Positions 1 through 9,971 of a stretch of 64,000 nt of DNA are shown piece by piece; the stretch's first letter is position 1, and every line of letters starts with the position of its first letter. The notes below the pieces were generated by a model that was not told the DNA's origin, did no database searches, and saw nothing but the letters and a program-made list of their open reading frames with translations. The translations under genes and the position numbers were made by a program. This DNA is from Leucobacter komagatae (GTDB lineage Bacteria; Actinomycetota; Actinomycetes; Actinomycetales; Microbacteriaceae). The DNA is taken from NCBI RefSeq assembly GCF_006716085.1, contig NZ_VFON01000001.1, positions 2,108,001 to 2,172,000 on the forward strand, given 5' to 3'.

Positions 1-585
1 GCGGCGGAGGCCGCGATCCGCCAGCTCACCGGCATCATCCGCGCAGAGCACCCGGGGCTCAGGGTCGCGCAGTTCGGGCACTCGTGGGGCTCGCTCATGA
101 CCCAGCGCATCCTCAACGAACACCCGCGCCAGTGGGAGGCGGTCGTGCTCTCGGGCAGTGCGTATCGGACACCGCGCTTCATGGAGAGCGGGGCGCTCAA
201 CGCGAGCTGGGCGCACGAGGAGAACGCGACGGGGTTCGAGTGGCTGAGCCGTGACCCCGCGACCGCGGCCGCGTTCATCGCCGACCCCCTCTGCTTCGAG
301 GCGAACATCTTGAAGCTCTTCGGCGTGAGCGACGGCCTCCGGCTGTTTGGCACGCCTGGCCCGGGGCTCGCGGTCGACGTCCCGCTGCTCATCGTCTCGG
401 GCAGCGACGACCCCCTGAGCCGAGCTGACGGGCTGAGCCGCCTCGCCGACGCATACCGCGCCCGCGGAGTCCGCGAGGTCGCGCTGAAGGTCTACCCGGG
501 CGCGCGCCACGAGATCTTGAACGAGACCAACCGCGACGCCGTGTACGCAGACGTCGCGACCTGGCTGCTCGAACACCTCGAGTAG
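1..585 (+). CDS. Alpha/beta hydrolase, lysophospholipase-like (5' end outside window)
   Basis: The reading frame is open from base 1, so the start lies upstream; 194 residues are visible. They carry a nucleophile elbow GHSWGS (Ser about visible residue 28), an acidic residue in SGSDDP (about 136) and a His in GARHEI (about 170), the Ser-Asp-His order of alpha/beta hydrolases of the serine aminopeptidase S33/monoglyceride lipase group. It is probably a cytoplasmic esterase or lysophospholipase. The substrate cannot be read from the sequence. It converges with the GntR gene downstream, only 12 bases away, and no terminator hairpin is visible between them. Confidence 0.8.
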   Translation, partial: AAEAAIRQLTGIIRAEHPGLRVAQFGHSWGSLMTQRILNEHPRQWEAVVLSGSAYRTPRFMESGALNASWAHEENATGFEWLSRDPATAAAFIADPLCFEANILKLFGVSDGLRLFGTPGPGLAVDVPLLIVSGSDDPLSRADGLSRLADAYRARGVREVALKVYPGARHEILNETNRDAVYADVATWLLEHLE

Positions 586-597
586 TGGGGCGCGGGG

Positions 598-1284
598 TCA
601 GCCGAGGTCGAGGCGCTCGTAGCCCGCGAGCAGGATCCGCTCGGCGAGGAACAGGTAGTCCTTGAGCTGCGAGGCCGCCTGCTCGGTCTGCCCCGCTTCG
701 AGCAGTTCGACGATCTCAAGGTTCCGTTCGAGGAACGGGGCGTGGAGGTACTCGGGGTCGTCGATGAGCCCGAATGCGAGCCTGAGCTCGGCCGTCAGCT
801 GGCCGTAGAGCCGGTTCAGGCGCGGGCTGTCGGCCAGCTCGAAGATCGCCTGGTGAAAGCGGATATTCGCGCCGGCGATTGCCGGCCAGTCGTCTCGTAG
901 GCGAAACTCGAGGGCTTCCTCGACCGCGGCGCGCATCTTCGCGAGCGCCGGGTGGCGGGGCAGTGCCTCGGCGACAGCCTGGCACTCGATGAGCCGCCGC
1001 ACGCGGTAGACGTCGATGATCGTGTTGATGTTGGGAATCGCGACGCACGCGCCGCGGTGGGGCACCTGCGTGATGAGGCCCTCTTGGCTGAGCGTGCGAA
1101 ACGCCTCTCGCAGCGTATTGCGCGAAACGCCGAGTGACTCGGCGAGCTTCGCCTCGGGCACGCGGTCGCCCGGCTTGAGCTCTCCGTCGGCGATGCGACC
1201 GCGGATCTCTGCCGCGGCCTCCATCGCTCTCGACACTGCCACGGTTTCGCCGTCAACTGGCGAGGTGTGGCGTGGCGACGACAT
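598..1284 (-). CDS. GntR/FadR-family transcriptional regulator (FCD domain)
   Basis: About 228 residues. An N-terminal winged helix (about 18-85, including ESLGVSRNTLREAF as the recognition helix region) is followed by an all-helical FCD ligand-binding domain (about 95-215) with conserved His/Asp positions (FHQAIFELA). The ATG at 1284 is preferred over a GTG 33 bases upstream because the extra 11 residues (Cys/Arg-rich) do not look like the family. It is transcribed divergently from the NRAMP-like/pxp operon, and the short shared gap holds TTGTT-type palindromes. It is therefore the likely local repressor, with 5-oxoproline or a related acid as a plausible ligand (inference). Confidence 0.85.
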   Translation of the reverse strand: MSSPRHTSPVDGETVAVSRAMEAAAEIRGRIADGELKPGDRVPEAKLAESLGVSRNTLREAFRTLSQEGLITQVPHRGACVAIPNINTIIDVYRVRRLIECQAVAEALPRHPALAKMRAAVEEALEFRLRDDWPAIAGANIRFHQAIFELADSPRLNRLYGQLTAELRLAFGLIDDPEYLHAPFLERNLEIVELLEAGQTEQAASQLKDYLFLAERILLAGYERLDLG

Positions 1285-1319
1285 GCGTGAAGTGTAGCAA
1301 GCGCACCGCATTCCCAAGG

Positions 1320-1354
1320 ATTGTTGAGCAATCTATCTTGCATTGTTCAAACAA
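1320..1354. promoter_or_regulatory. Candidate GntR operator(s) in divergent promoter region
   Basis: Between the divergent GntR and NRAMP-like genes are two related palindromes: ATTG-N5-CAAT at 1320-1332 and a perfect TTGTT-CA-AACAA at 1343-1354. FadR-subfamily regulators typically bind short TTGT...ACAA-like inverted repeats, so these are plausible sites for the adjacent regulator. The surrounding region is AT-rich compared with the genome. Confidence 0.4.
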
Positions 1355-1430
1355 CCGTGTACTCTGATGGAACGGATCACTCCACTTCTCTGTCAAGCAC
1401 GTGCCGCAACGACGCGAAAGGCCCTCAGCG

Positions 1431-2723
1431 ATGAGCACCTCACACTCCCCCGACCACGGCGAGCCAGGCGGCAGCCAGGTCACCGTTCCCGGCCCTGCCA
1501 CCGTCGCAAGCGGGGCCGTCGGCTTCGCGAAGGCCCGGCGATCCTCACTTCTCGGCGCGATCTTCCTGATGGCGACCTCGGCGATCGGCCCGGGCTTCAT
1601 CACCCAGACCGCGACGTTCACCGCGACGCTCGGCGCAGCGTTCGCATTCGGCATCCTCGTCTCGATCGTCATCGACTTCATCGTCCAGGCGAATATCTGG
1701 CAGATCATCACGCTCTCGGGCAAGCGCGCGGCAGAGCTCGCGAACGCCGCCATCCCCTACTCGGGCTACCTGCTCTCGGTACTCGTGATTCTCGGCGGCC
1801 TCGTGTTCAACATCGGCAACATCGCGGGTGCCGGGCTCGGCCTGAATGCGCTCTTCGGGCTCGACGCGCGCATCGGCGGCGCGATCAGCGCCGTCCTCGC
1901 GATCGCGATCTTCCTTTCCCACCGCGCCGGCATCATCATGGACCGCGCGATCATCGTGCTCGGCATCATCATGGTCGGTCTCACCATCGCCGTCGCCGTC
2001 GTCGCGAACCCGCCGCTCGGCGACGCGCTCCGGCAGACCGTGCTCCCCGACAGCATCGACTTCGCCGCGATCACCACGATCGTCGGCGGCACCGTCGGCG
2101 GCTACATTACGTACGCCGGCGCCCATAAGCTCCTCGACTCGGGCACCACGGGGCCCGAGCACATCAAGCAGGTCACGCGATCAGCGTTCTTCGGCATCGC
2201 GGTTACCGGCATCATGCGCTACGTGCTCTTCCTCGCGTTCCTCGGGGTCACCGCGAGCGGCGTGATGCTCGACCTCGCCGCCAACCCCGCGGCGCAGGCG
2301 TTCGAGGCCGCCGCCGGCGAGTGGGGCATGCGCGCGTTCGGCCTCGTGCTCTGGGCCGCGGCGATCTCAAGCGTCATTGGTGCCGCGTTCACGTCGGTGT
2401 CGTTCATGACGGTCTTCAGCGCGAAGCTCAATATGCGGGCGCGGAGCTGGGCGACGGTCGCGTTCATCGCCGTCGGGCTCGTCGTCTTCCTCGTCTTGGG
2501 CACGACCCCGGTCGCGCTGCTCGTCTTCGCCGGCGGCTTTAACGGCCTCATCCTGCCGATCGGGTTCACCGTCTTCATGTACATCGCCTGGTTCAGGCGC
2601 GACCTGCTCGGTGGCCACCGCATTCAGTTGTGGCTGCTCGTGCTCGGTACGCTCATGACAGCGCTCACCTGGTACATGGGGGCCGTCTCCTTCGGCACCA
2701 TCTTCAAGTTCCTCGGCGCATAG
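1431..2723 (+). CDS. NRAMP-family-like membrane transporter of the 5-oxoproline locus
   Basis: About 430 residues with 11 or so hydrophobic segments, matching the NRAMP fold. The hallmark metal site is missing: the first-helix DPGN motif is replaced by IGPGFITQ and no MPH motif appears in the helix-6 region ([11 protein letters not shown]). It is therefore unlikely to move divalent metals in the usual way. NRAMP-related proteins of this kind recur beside pxpABC genes, which suggests uptake of 5-oxoproline or a similar organic acid (inference). ATG 1431 is preferred to a GTG 30 bases upstream because it fits the family N-terminus better. It is the first gene of the operon and pxpA follows after 25 bases. 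Confidence 0.8.
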   Translation: MSTSHSPDHGEPGGSQVTVPGPATVASGAVGFAKARRSSLLGAIFLMATSAIGPGFITQTATFTATLGAAFAFGILVSIVIDFIVQANIWQIITLSGKRAAELANAAIPYSGYLLSVLVILGGLVFNIGNIAGAGLGLNALFGLDARIGGAISAVLAIAIFLSHRAGIIMDRAIIVLGIIMVGLTIAVAVVANPPLGDALRQTVLPDSIDFAAITTIVGGTVGGYITYAGAHKLLDSGTTGPEHIKQVTRSAFFGIAVTGIMRYVLFLAFLGVTASGVMLDLAANPAAQAFEAAAGEWGMRAFGLVLWAAAISSVIGAAFTSVSFMTVFSAKLNMRARSWATVAFIAVGLVVFLVLGTTPVALLVFAGGFNGLILPIGFTVFMYIAWFRRDLLGGHRIQLWLLVLGTLMTALTWYMGAVSFGTIFKFLGA

Positions 2724-2748
2724 CCGCGCCACAGAGAAAGGGGTATCG

Positions 2749-3522
2749 ATGCTGCGGATCGATCTCAACAGCGACCTCGGTGAGCACTACGGCTCGTGGC
2801 GCATGGGCGACGACGAGAGCATGCTCGAAACCGTCACGAGCGCGAACATTGCCTGCGGCTTCCACGCTGGCGACCCGAAGACCGCGTTCACGACGGTGAT
2901 GAGCGCGGTCGCGCGCGGGGTCACGGTTGGGGCGCACGTCGCCTACCCCGACCTCGCTGGTTTCGGGCGCCGCCCGATGACGCTTCCGGCCGACGAACTC
3001 GAGGCCGACGTGATCTACCAGATCGGGGCCCTGCAGGCGCTCGCAGCGGCGGCAGGCACCCAGGTTCGCTACGTGAAGCCCCACGGGGCCCTCTACAACA
3101 GCATCGCGTTCAACGAGGCAGAAGCCGCGACGGTGATCTCGGCGATCAAGCGGGTCAACCCCGAGCTCGCGCTCGTGTGCCTCGCGGGCTCGCCGCTCGT
3201 CGAGCAGGCGCGCGCTGCCGGGCTGCGCGCCGTGCCCGAAGCGTTCGCCGATCGCGCCTACGAGCCGACCGGAGCGCTGGTATCGCGAAGCGAACCCGGG
3301 GCCGTGCTGCACGAGCCCGAGCTCGTCTCCGCGCGCATGCTGCAACTCGTGCAGCACGGCACAGTGACGGCGCGCGACGGCAGCACCGTCGCCGTCGAGG
3401 CAGAGTCCATCTGCGTGCACGGCGACAGCCCCGACGCCGTCGGGATGGCGCGGGCGGTGCGCGCGCGACTGCTCGAAGCCGGCGTCGAACTCACGAGCTT
3501 CAGCGGGCCGGCGCTTCAATGA
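2749..3522 (+). CDS. pxpA: 5-oxoprolinase subunit A (LamB/YcsF family)
   Basis: 257 residues, the usual family length. It starts with the characteristic LNSDLGE and continues with [13 protein letters not shown] and VKPHGALYN, the conserved blocks of LamB/YcsF proteins. PxpA acts with PxpB and PxpC in ATP-dependent opening of 5-oxoproline (pyroglutamate) to glutamate in the cytoplasm. An AAAGGGG ribosome binding site lies just before the ATG. Its TGA stop overlaps the ATG of the pxpBC gene by 4 bases (ATGA), indicating translational coupling. Confidence 0.92.
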   Translation: MLRIDLNSDLGEHYGSWRMGDDESMLETVTSANIACGFHAGDPKTAFTTVMSAVARGVTVGAHVAYPDLAGFGRRPMTLPADELEADVIYQIGALQALAAAAGTQVRYVKPHGALYNSIAFNEAEAATVISAIKRVNPELALVCLAGSPLVEQARAAGLRAVPEAFADRAYEPTGALVSRSEPGAVLHEPELVSARMLQLVQHGTVTARDGSTVAVEAESICVHGDSPDAVGMARAVRARLLEAGVELTSFSGPALQ

Positions 3523-5141
3523 CAACCCGTCCACCGAGCGTGAAGCCTGCGGGAACTACCGCCGCGCTCGTCGACTGCGACTCCCTCGACGCGGCGCTCG
3601 ACGTGTTCGCAGCACTCTCGGTCGCACGCGAACGGGGCGAGTTTTACGCCGACGAGCTCGTACCTGCGGCGCAGACGGTGCTCGTGCTCGGGGGCGACGG
3701 CCGCGACCCGCGCGGGCTCGCTGCGAAGCTGCCGAGGCTGCTCGGCGCGTCTGACGCCGCGGCGCGAGCCGATCACGCCGGCCCCGAGGTCTCCATCCCG
3801 GTGCACTACTCGGGCCCCGACCTCGCCGAGGTCGCCGCCCTCACCGGCATGAGCGAAGAGGCCGTCGTCGCGCGCCACACCGCCGCGAGCTACGCGGTCG
3901 CGTTCACGGGGTTCGCGCCGGGCTTCGCATACCTCTCCGGCGGCGACCCCGCGCTCGCGGTCCCTCGACGCGAGACCCCACGCCCGCGCATCCACCCCGG
4001 GTCAGTCGGCCTCGCCGGGGCGTTCTCCGGCGTCTACCCGCGCGAGAGTCCCGGCGGCTGGCAGATCATCGGTTCGACGAGCGCGCAGATGTGGGACACC
4101 CAGCGCGAGCAGCCGGCGGTGCTTCTTGCCGGCGGCCGCGTCCGTTTCACGGTGGCCCGAGAGGAAGCGGCGATCGCCGCGGTGCGGGCGCCGCGGCGCG
4201 CCCCCGCTGAGAATCTCCCAGCAGCCGTGCTCCGCGTCGTCGACGCTGGGCTCCAGACACTCGTGCAAGACGCGGGGCGCCTCGGCGCCGCCGCGATGGG
4301 CGTCGGCCGCGCGGGGACCGCGATCCGCGGTGCCTATCGCGCCGCGAACGCGCTCGTGGGCAACGCCCCGGGTACCGCGGCCCTCGAACTTGGCCACGGC
4401 GGCTTTGCCGCCGACGCACTCGCGACCACCGTGCTCGCGCTCACTGGCGCGGCGCGGCCAGGCCGCATCACCGGCCCCTTCGGCTCGAGAAACGTGGCCC
4501 ACGGCGCACCCTTCCGCCTGAGCGCAGGCGAGCGCCTCACGCTCAGCCCCGCAGAGCGCGGGCTGCGCTCGATCCTCGCGCTCCGCGGCGGCGTCGGTGG
4601 CGAGGCCTTCCTCGGCAGCCGCGCCCGCGACACGCTCGCTGGGCTCGGCCCCGCGCCGGTCGCCGTCGGCGACGAGATCCGCCCGGCTGGCGCAGCGACG
4701 CACGCTGTCGGCGCGCCCACGGGGCAGGATCCTGACCTCCCCGCGCCGGGCGACGTCACGACACTGCGGGTCATACTCGGCCCGCGCGACGACTGGTTCG
4801 ACGCCGAAGCCATCGCTCGCCTCACCGACCAAACCTGGAGGGTCGCGCCGCAGAGCGACCGCGTCGGCGTGCGACTCACGGGCGAGCCCCTCCGCAGAGA
4901 CGCGGTTCACAGCGGCGTCGAACTCCCGAGCGAGGGCGTCGTACTCGGGTCGATCCAGGTTCCGCCAGACGGCCAGCCCGTGCTCTTCCTCGCAGACCAC
5001 CCGCTCACCGGCGGCTACCCCGTCATCGCGGTCGTCCACGACGACGACATCGACCTCGCCGCGCAGCTCACCCCGGGCGGCGCCGTGCGATTCACTCTCA
5101 TCGCGGACGCGCCGCGCACACGAACGGAGACACGACAGTGA
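3519..5141 (+). CDS. 5-oxoprolinase subunits B and C fused (PxpBC, KipI-KipA)
   Basis: 540 residues that combine two normally separate subunits. Residues about 15-225 are PxpB/KipI-like ([31 protein letters not shown]). Residues about 235-530 are PxpC/KipA/urea-amidolyase-like ([38 protein letters not shown]). Together with PxpA the protein should give ATP-dependent 5-oxoprolinase. The fusion fixes the B:C stoichiometry. The start is set by the 4-base overlap with pxpA, and the end overlaps the GTG of the biotin carboxylase gene by 4 bases. Confidence 0.9.
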   Translation: MTTRPPSVKPAGTTAALVDCDSLDAALDVFAALSVARERGEFYADELVPAAQTVLVLGGDGRDPRGLAAKLPRLLGASDAAARADHAGPEVSIPVHYSGPDLAEVAALTGMSEEAVVARHTAASYAVAFTGFAPGFAYLSGGDPALAVPRRETPRPRIHPGSVGLAGAFSGVYPRESPGGWQIIGSTSAQMWDTQREQPAVLLAGGRVRFTVAREEAAIAAVRAPRRAPAENLPAAVLRVVDAGLQTLVQDAGRLGAAAMGVGRAGTAIRGAYRAANALVGNAPGTAALELGHGGFAADALATTVLALTGAARPGRITGPFGSRNVAHGAPFRLSAGERLTLSPAERGLRSILALRGGVGGEAFLGSRARDTLAGLGPAPVAVGDEIRPAGAATHAVGAPTGQDPDLPAPGDVTTLRVILGPRDDWFDAEAIARLTDQTWRVAPQSDRVGVRLTGEPLRRDAVHSGVELPSEGVVLGSIQVPPDGQPVLFLADHPLTGGYPVIAVVHDDDIDLAAQLTPGGAVRFTLIADAPRTRTETRQ

Positions 5142-6913
5142 CACTCACCAAGATCCTCATCGCGAACCGCGGAGAAATCGCGGTCCGCATCATCCGCGCC
5201 GCGAACGACGCCGGCATCGCGAGCGTCGCGGTCTACGCCGATGACGACGCCGACGCCCTGCACGTTCGCCTCGCTGACGAGGCCTACGCCCTGCACGGAA
5301 CCACCCCGGCGGAGAGCTACCTCAGCATCGAGAAGCTCCTGGCCATCGCAGCCCGGGCGGGCGCAGACGCGGTGCACCCCGGCTACGGCTTCCTCTCGGA
5401 GCGGGCGGACTTCGCGACCGCGGTGCAGAACGCGGGCCTCACGTGGATCGGGCCAGACCCCGCGACCATCGAGACGCTCGGCGACAAAGCGCGCGCCCGC
5501 GCGCTCGCAGCGGAGGTCGGGGCGCCCCTCGTTCCCGGCACACCCGGCGCGGTGTCGGGTGTCGATGAGGTCTTCGCGTTCGCCGACGAGCACGGCCTCC
5601 CACTCGCGATCAAGGCCGTCTTCGGCGGCGGCGGCCGCGGTATGCGGGTCGTGCGGGAGCGCGCGGAGATCGCCGACGCCTACGACGCTGCCGTGCGTGA
5701 GGCGACCGCGGCCTTCGGCAGGGGCGACTGCCTCGTCGAACGCTTCCTTGACCGGCCCCGGCACATCGAGGCGCAGGTACTCGGCGACCGCCACGGGCGA
5801 ATCGCGGTGCTCGGCACCCGCGACTGCTCGCTGCAGCGTCGCAACCAGAAGCTCGTCGAGGAGGCACCGGCGCCGTTCATCTCGGACGAGCTGCGCGCGC
5901 GCATCCACGAAGCCGCCGCCGCGGTGTGCGCCGCCGCGGGCTACGTCGGCGCCGGCACCGTCGAGTTTCTGCTCGGCGACGACGGCACGCTGTCATTCCT
6001 CGAGGTCAACACCCGGCTCCAGGTCGAGCACCCGATCACCGAGGTAGTGACCGGCATTGACCTCGTGCAGCAGCAGTTCATCATCGCTGCGGGCGCCCCG
6101 ATGACCGTGCCCACCGAGATCCCGACCTTCGGGCACGCGTTCGAGTTCCGCATCAACGCGGAAGACCCCGGCCTCGGCTACCTGCCGACCCCGGGCACCG
6201 TCGCCAAGCTCGAACTGCCCGCGGGCCCCGGCGTTCGCGTGGACTCCGGCGTGTACCAGGGCTACACGGTTCCCGGCAGCTTCGACTCGATGCTCGCAAA
6301 ACTCGTCGTCTGGGGAGCGGACCGCGACGAGGCGCTGCGCAGGGCGCGGCGCGCGCTCGCCGAGTTCGTCGTCGAGGGTGTCGCGACGGTGCTGCCGTTC
6401 CACAGGGCCGTCGTCGCGGACGACGCGTTCGCAGCGCCGGGCGGAGCCTTCGGGGTGCATACCCGCTGGATCGAAGAAGAATCCACCGCCGAGTTCGAGC
6501 CCGCGTCAGCCGTCGCGGCCCCTGGCGTGCCGCGACTCACGCGCCTGCCCATCGAGCTCGATGGCAAGATCGTCGAGCTCGGGCTGCCCGAGAGCCTGCT
6601 CGCTCGACTCGAGACCGGGGCCGTGACGCAGGGCGCTGGCGCGGGTGCTGCTGGTGCTGGTTCGGCTGGTGGTGCTGGCTCGGCTGGTGGTGCTGGTGAT
6701 ACTGCCGGGGCGCTCACCGCGCCCTTCGCGTCCACACTGGCGTCGTGGTCGGTCGCAGACGGCGCCGTCGTTCAGGCTGGCGATACCGTGGCGCTGCTCG
6801 AAGCGATGAAGATGGAGGTGCCCGTCAAGGCGCCCGTCGCAGGCACGCTTCGGCACGGCACCGAGCCCGGGGCCGCCCTCGCAGCGGGTGCCGCAATCGG
6901 AAACATCGACTAG
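5138..6913 (+). CDS. Biotin carboxylase with C-terminal biotin carboxyl carrier domain
   Basis: 591 residues. The N-terminal carboxylase domain starts [13 protein letters not shown], and the ATP-grasp glycine-rich loop is [10 protein letters not shown] (about 161-170), followed by [17 protein letters not shown] Gly/Ala-rich linker leads to a BCCP domain with the biotinylation site EAMKM (Lys about 558). It carboxylates biotin with ATP and bicarbonate. No carboxyltransferase lies in this locus, so its acceptor is not obvious. Biotin carboxylase genes often accompany pxpABC, and their role there is unclear. GTG start, coupled to pxpBC by a GTGA overlap. Confidence 0.88.
   Translation: MTLTKILIANRGEIAVRIIRAANDAGIASVAVYADDDADALHVRLADEAYALHGTTPAESYLSIEKLLAIAARAGADAVHPGYGFLSERADFATAVQNAGLTWIGPDPATIETLGDKARARALAAEVGAPLVPGTPGAVSGVDEVFAFADEHGLPLAIKAVFGGGGRGMRVVRERAEIADAYDAAVREATAAFGRGDCLVERFLDRPRHIEAQVLGDRHGRIAVLGTRDCSLQRRNQKLVEEAPAPFISDELRARIHEAAAAVCAAAGYVGAGTVEFLLGDDGTLSFLEVNTRLQVEHPITEVVTGIDLVQQQFIIAAGAPMTVPTEIPTFGHAFEFRINAEDPGLGYLPTPGTVAKLELPAGPGVRVDSGVYQGYTVPGSFDSMLAKLVVWGADRDEALRRARRALAEFVVEGVATVLPFHRAVVADDAFAAPGGAFGVHTRWIEEESTAEFEPASAVAAPGVPRLTRLPIELDGKIVELGLPESLLARLETGAVTQGAGAGAAGAGSAGGAGSAGGAGDTAGALTAPFASTLASWSVADGAVVQAGDTVALLEAMKMEVPVKAPVAGTLRHGTEPGAALAAGAAIGNID
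6653..6697 (+). repeat. 18-bp tandem repeat encoding Gly/Ala/Ser linker
   Basis: Two full copies and one half copy of an 18-base unit (GGTGCTGGYTCGGCTGGT) encode GAGSAG-type repeats. They form the flexible tether between the carboxylase and biotin carrier domains. Copy number is likely to vary between strains by slippage, changing tether length without breaking the frame. Confidence 0.8.
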
Positions 6914-6964
6914 CGGCCGTACCCACTCAACGTACGACTCACCAACGACGGTAGGAGGAACACC

Positions 6965-7768
6965 ATGACCCGCATACTCGCGACCCCATCCCAGCTGGCA
7001 GAAGCCCGAGACGCGCGAGCGGCGTACCGCGCGGGCGCCATTGCCCCGACGAGCGGCGTCGCCCACGGCCTCGTCCAGGCGAACCTCATCTCGGTGCCGG
7101 CTGATTGGGCGTACGACGTGCTGCTGTACGCGCAGCGCAACCCCCAAGCGTGCCCGGTGCTCGAGGTACTCGATGCGGGCGCGACCGAGTCGCTGCTTGC
7201 GCCCGGCTCAGACCTTCGCACCGACATCCCCCAGTACCGCGTGTGGCGCGACGGCGAGCTCGCGGAGGAGCCGACCGACGCGTCCACCGCGTGGGAGGAG
7301 CACCCCGACCTCGTGTCGTTTCTCATCGGCTGCAGCTTCACGTTCGAGGCCGGCCTCGTGGATGCGGGCATCGAAGTCAGGCACCAAACCCTCGGGCGCA
7401 ACGTGCCGATGTACCGAACGAACCGCGCCTGCACCCCCGCGGGTCGGCTCACCGGGGAGCTAGTTGTCTCGATGCGCCCGATTCCCGGTGACCGGGTGGC
7501 CGACGCCGTGCAGATCTCTGGCAGGTACCCGGCCGTGCACGGCGCCCCCGTGCACGTCGGTGACGCAGCAGGTCTCGGCATCGCCGATGTGCAGGCGCCC
7601 GACTTTGGTGACGCCCCCGAAATTCGCACTGGCGAGGTGCCCGTCTTCTGGGCCTGTGGCGTGACTCCCCAGGCCGCCATCATGGCGTCGAAGCCGCCGT
7701 TCGCGCTCACGCACGCCCCCGGCTATATGTTCGTCACCGACGTGCCCGACGCGAACTACATGGTGTGA
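6965..7768 (+). CDS. Putative hydro-lyase, DUF1445/YcsI family
   Basis: 267 residues, full family length. It contains the typical N-terminal [18 protein letters not shown] region and the C-terminal [11 protein letters not shown] block with [12 protein letters not shown]1445 proteins are annotated as hydro-lyases and often neighbour 5-oxoprolinase genes; members related to D-glutamate cyclase interconvert D-glutamate and 5-oxo-D-proline. That would fit this operon as a feeder of 5-oxoproline. A strong AGGAGG site precedes the ATG. It is the last gene of the locus. Confidence 0.85.
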   Translation: MTRILATPSQLAEARDARAAYRAGAIAPTSGVAHGLVQANLISVPADWAYDVLLYAQRNPQACPVLEVLDAGATESLLAPGSDLRTDIPQYRVWRDGELAEEPTDASTAWEEHPDLVSFLIGCSFTFEAGLVDAGIEVRHQTLGRNVPMYRTNRACTPAGRLTGELVVSMRPIPGDRVADAVQISGRYPAVHGAPVHVGDAAGLGIADVQAPDFGDAPEIRTGEVPVFWACGVTPQAAIMASKPPFALTHAPGYMFVTDVPDANYMV

Positions 7769-7811
7769 GGCGCGGGCGGAAGGGGCGGTCGGGTTAGCCC
7801 TGGCCCCCCTT

Positions 7812-7829
7812 CCTGCGGTTGCCCGCAGG
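7812..7829 (+). terminator. Short GC hairpin after the 5-oxoproline operon
   Basis: A perfect 7-bp stem (CCTGCGG/CCGCAGG) with a 4-base loop sits 43 bases after the hydro-lyase stop. There is no following T-run, so it is a weak or factor-assisted terminator at best. Confidence 0.35.
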
Positions 7830-7889
7830 GCCCCGAGAAAGGCTACTCATGTATCCGATCCAGAATACGTAGGCAGCTAAGATCGAGTC

Positions 7890-8564
7890 ATGCCTCGCAA
7901 ACAACATCTTTCCCGGGCCACTGTGAGCAGGGCCGCGATCCTCACCCTGCTTACCGCGGGTGTCTCCCTCACTGGCTGCAGCCCCGTGGCCGAGGTCTCA
8001 GTTCCAAAAGCCGACCCGGCAGAGGAGTTCTTTGCAGATGAAGAGCTAGAACTTACTGCGAAGATCGTCGCTGGCGAGGCCCCTGATGATCTCTTCTGGA
8101 GCATTCCACAACCACTTCCTGATGGATGGGAGATTGAGGATTTCCCTGAGGAGCGAGTCGCTCAAGTGACCGTTTCACCGTATTGCATCATTCAGTTTCA
8201 TCAGTCGGTTGGACATGCGGATTCGGAGTCACCGGACTCGGCGGAGGTCGCCAGAGACTTCACATTGGAACTCGGCCAGGAAGCTTTCAACACGGAAGTC
8301 ACTGTGCAGCAAGAAGAGCCGGTGATGCTGGGGGCGTTCGTCAACGACGGAGCACTCGAAGCACAGTTTGCTTTCGCGAAGGCCAGTTTTGCTGCTGAAG
8401 CAGAACCGCAGCTCGGTGGAACGACCTACGCCTATCGTGCTGGTTCTTACGCGTTGATTGCCGTCGCCACCTGCGGTGATCACGAATACCCGAAGCAAGG
8501 CGAAGACATGCGCGCGCTCATCGAGAATTCTCGTGCGAGCGTCACGTTCGCTTCGGAGGGGTGA
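7890..8564 (+). CDS. Predicted lipoprotein of unknown function
   Basis: 224 residues with a basic N-terminus, a hydrophobic stretch and a lipobox LTGC (Cys about 30), so it should be lipid-anchored on the outer face of the membrane. No known domain is recognised in the mature part, which is acidic. Codon use is visibly less GC-biased than the neighbours (many GAA, CTT and TTT codons), which may indicate recent transfer or low expression. It stands alone between the hydro-lyase and a convergent MFS gene. Confidence 0.7.
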   Translation: MPRKQHLSRATVSRAAILTLLTAGVSLTGCSPVAEVSVPKADPAEEFFADEELELTAKIVAGEAPDDLFWSIPQPLPDGWEIEDFPEERVAQVTVSPYCIIQFHQSVGHADSESPDSAEVARDFTLELGQEAFNTEVTVQQEEPVMLGAFVNDGALEAQFAFAKASFAAEAEPQLGGTTYAYRAGSYALIAVATCGDHEYPKQGEDMRALIENSRASVTFASEG

Positions 8565-8607
8565 GTTCGACCAGAGGATTCGAGCCGAGGGAAGAGGAGA
8601 GGTCGGG

Positions 8608-9858
8608 TTAGGCCCGGCCGCCCTTCCGCGGCATCCAGCGGAGGAACGCCCAGGTGCCGAACAGCCCGATCACGCCCATCGCCGCCGTCGCGACCCCGAT
8701 TGGGGCGACGGCCGCCATGCCCGAGAACAGCACGGGCGCTGCGGCGGCGCCCGCGCTCGTGAGCGTGCGCCACGAGCCGAGGAAGGGCGCCGGGTTCTGC
8801 TTGGGAGCGAGGTCGGCGCCGAGCGTGAGCAGCAGCCCGCTCGAGAGCCCGTTCGCAACACCGATGACTGCGGCGAGCGCGATGAACCAGGCCGTTGCCG
8901 AGTCCCAGCCACCGGTGAGCGCGAGCATCAGGAACGCGAAGCTCATCATGAGCATGGACGGGATCACCGCCCACAGCCTGCCGAAGCGATCCATCACCTG
9001 GCCGCTCGCGTAAAACAGCGCGAAGTCGAGGGCGCCCGAGATCCCGACAACGAGCGAGATCGTCTGCGCGTCGAGGCCGATCGCGACGCCCCAGATCGGC
9101 AGCACGACCTGGCGCGCCGCGCGTAGCGCCGAGAGCGTCGATGCCGCGAGGCCGAGCCTCGCGAGAACAGCGCGGAATCGGACCATTGTGCTGAACACGC
9201 CCTCTTTCGCGTTCGGCGAGTCGGGTAGGCTCACGCCCGCGGTCGCCTCGCCCGTGATGGGCTCGCGCGCGCCGGCCTCGAACTCACGCTCAGGGTCGGG
9301 GCCGAACCAGACGAGCAGCACAGTCACGGCGAGGCACGCGATGAGGAACCAGATGACGGCACTCTCGTGGCCGCTCGACCCTAGCAGCAGTGCGCCGACG
9401 AACGGGCCGAGGAACATGCCGAAGCGGTAACTTCCGCCGAGGAGCGCGAGGGCCCGCGCGCGGAAGTGGAACGGCACGTGCGTCGCCATGAATGAGTGCC
9501 GGGCAAGCCCGAACGCCGCCGCGCAGAACCCGTTGATGAAGATCGCGAGCGCGAGCACACCGATGTTCGAGGCGAACGGGAGCATCAGGGCGCCCGCGAG
9601 CGCGAGGAACCCTGAGATGACCATCGCCATGCGCTCGCCGACCTTCGCGACGAGCCAACCCGCCGGAATGTTGCCACACAGCTGGCCGACGACGAGCGCC
9701 GACGCGACGAGACCGGAGGTCGCGAGGTCGGCGCCAGCCCGGGTCGCCATGGTCGGGATAAGCGGGATCAGCGCGCCCTGCCCGAGAGCAAACAGCAGTG
9801 TCGGCCCGTAGATCATCGGGGCGAGCCGCAGCAGAAACTTCGCGATCGGTTCAGCCAC
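8608..9858 (-). CDS. MFS transporter
   Basis: 416 residues with 12 predicted membrane segments and a central hydrophilic loop (about 190-225). The MFS loop motif after helix 2 reads GWLVAKVGERM. It is probably a proton-coupled drug or metabolite exporter; the substrate is not predictable. GTG start, with an AGGAA-type ribosome binding site upstream. It is divergent from the lipoate ligase-like gene, with 113 bases between them. Confidence 0.8.
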   Translation of the reverse strand: MAEPIAKFLLRLAPMIYGPTLLFALGQGALIPLIPTMATRAGADLATSGLVASALVVGQLCGNIPAGWLVAKVGERMAMVISGFLALAGALMLPFASNIGVLALAIFINGFCAAAFGLARHSFMATHVPFHFRARALALLGGSYRFGMFLGPFVGALLLGSSGHESAVIWFLIACLAVTVLLVWFGPDPEREFEAGAREPITGEATAGVSLPDSPNAKEGVFSTMVRFRAVLARLGLAASTLSALRAARQVVLPIWGVAIGLDAQTISLVVGISGALDFALFYASGQVMDRFGRLWAVIPSMLMMSFAFLMLALTGGWDSATAWFIALAAVIGVANGLSSGLLLTLGADLAPKQNPAPFLGSWRTLTSAGAAAAPVLFSGMAAVAPIGVATAAMGVIGLFGTWAFLRWMPRKGGRA

Positions 9859-9971
9859 GACGGTTCCTGTTCATTCTGTTCACCTTACTCCTGCGGTCGC
9901 CGCGGACCGCGCCCGCATAGCCCTCGCGAGCGCCGAGGAGTACCCTATGACTACGGCACAAGGAGGGTGAC

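Noticed and set aside
2796..3518. Extension of the pxpBC frame far upstream through pxpA
   Set aside because: The translated part is Arg-rich shadow of pxpA; the ATG at 3519 with a 4-base overlap is the natural start.
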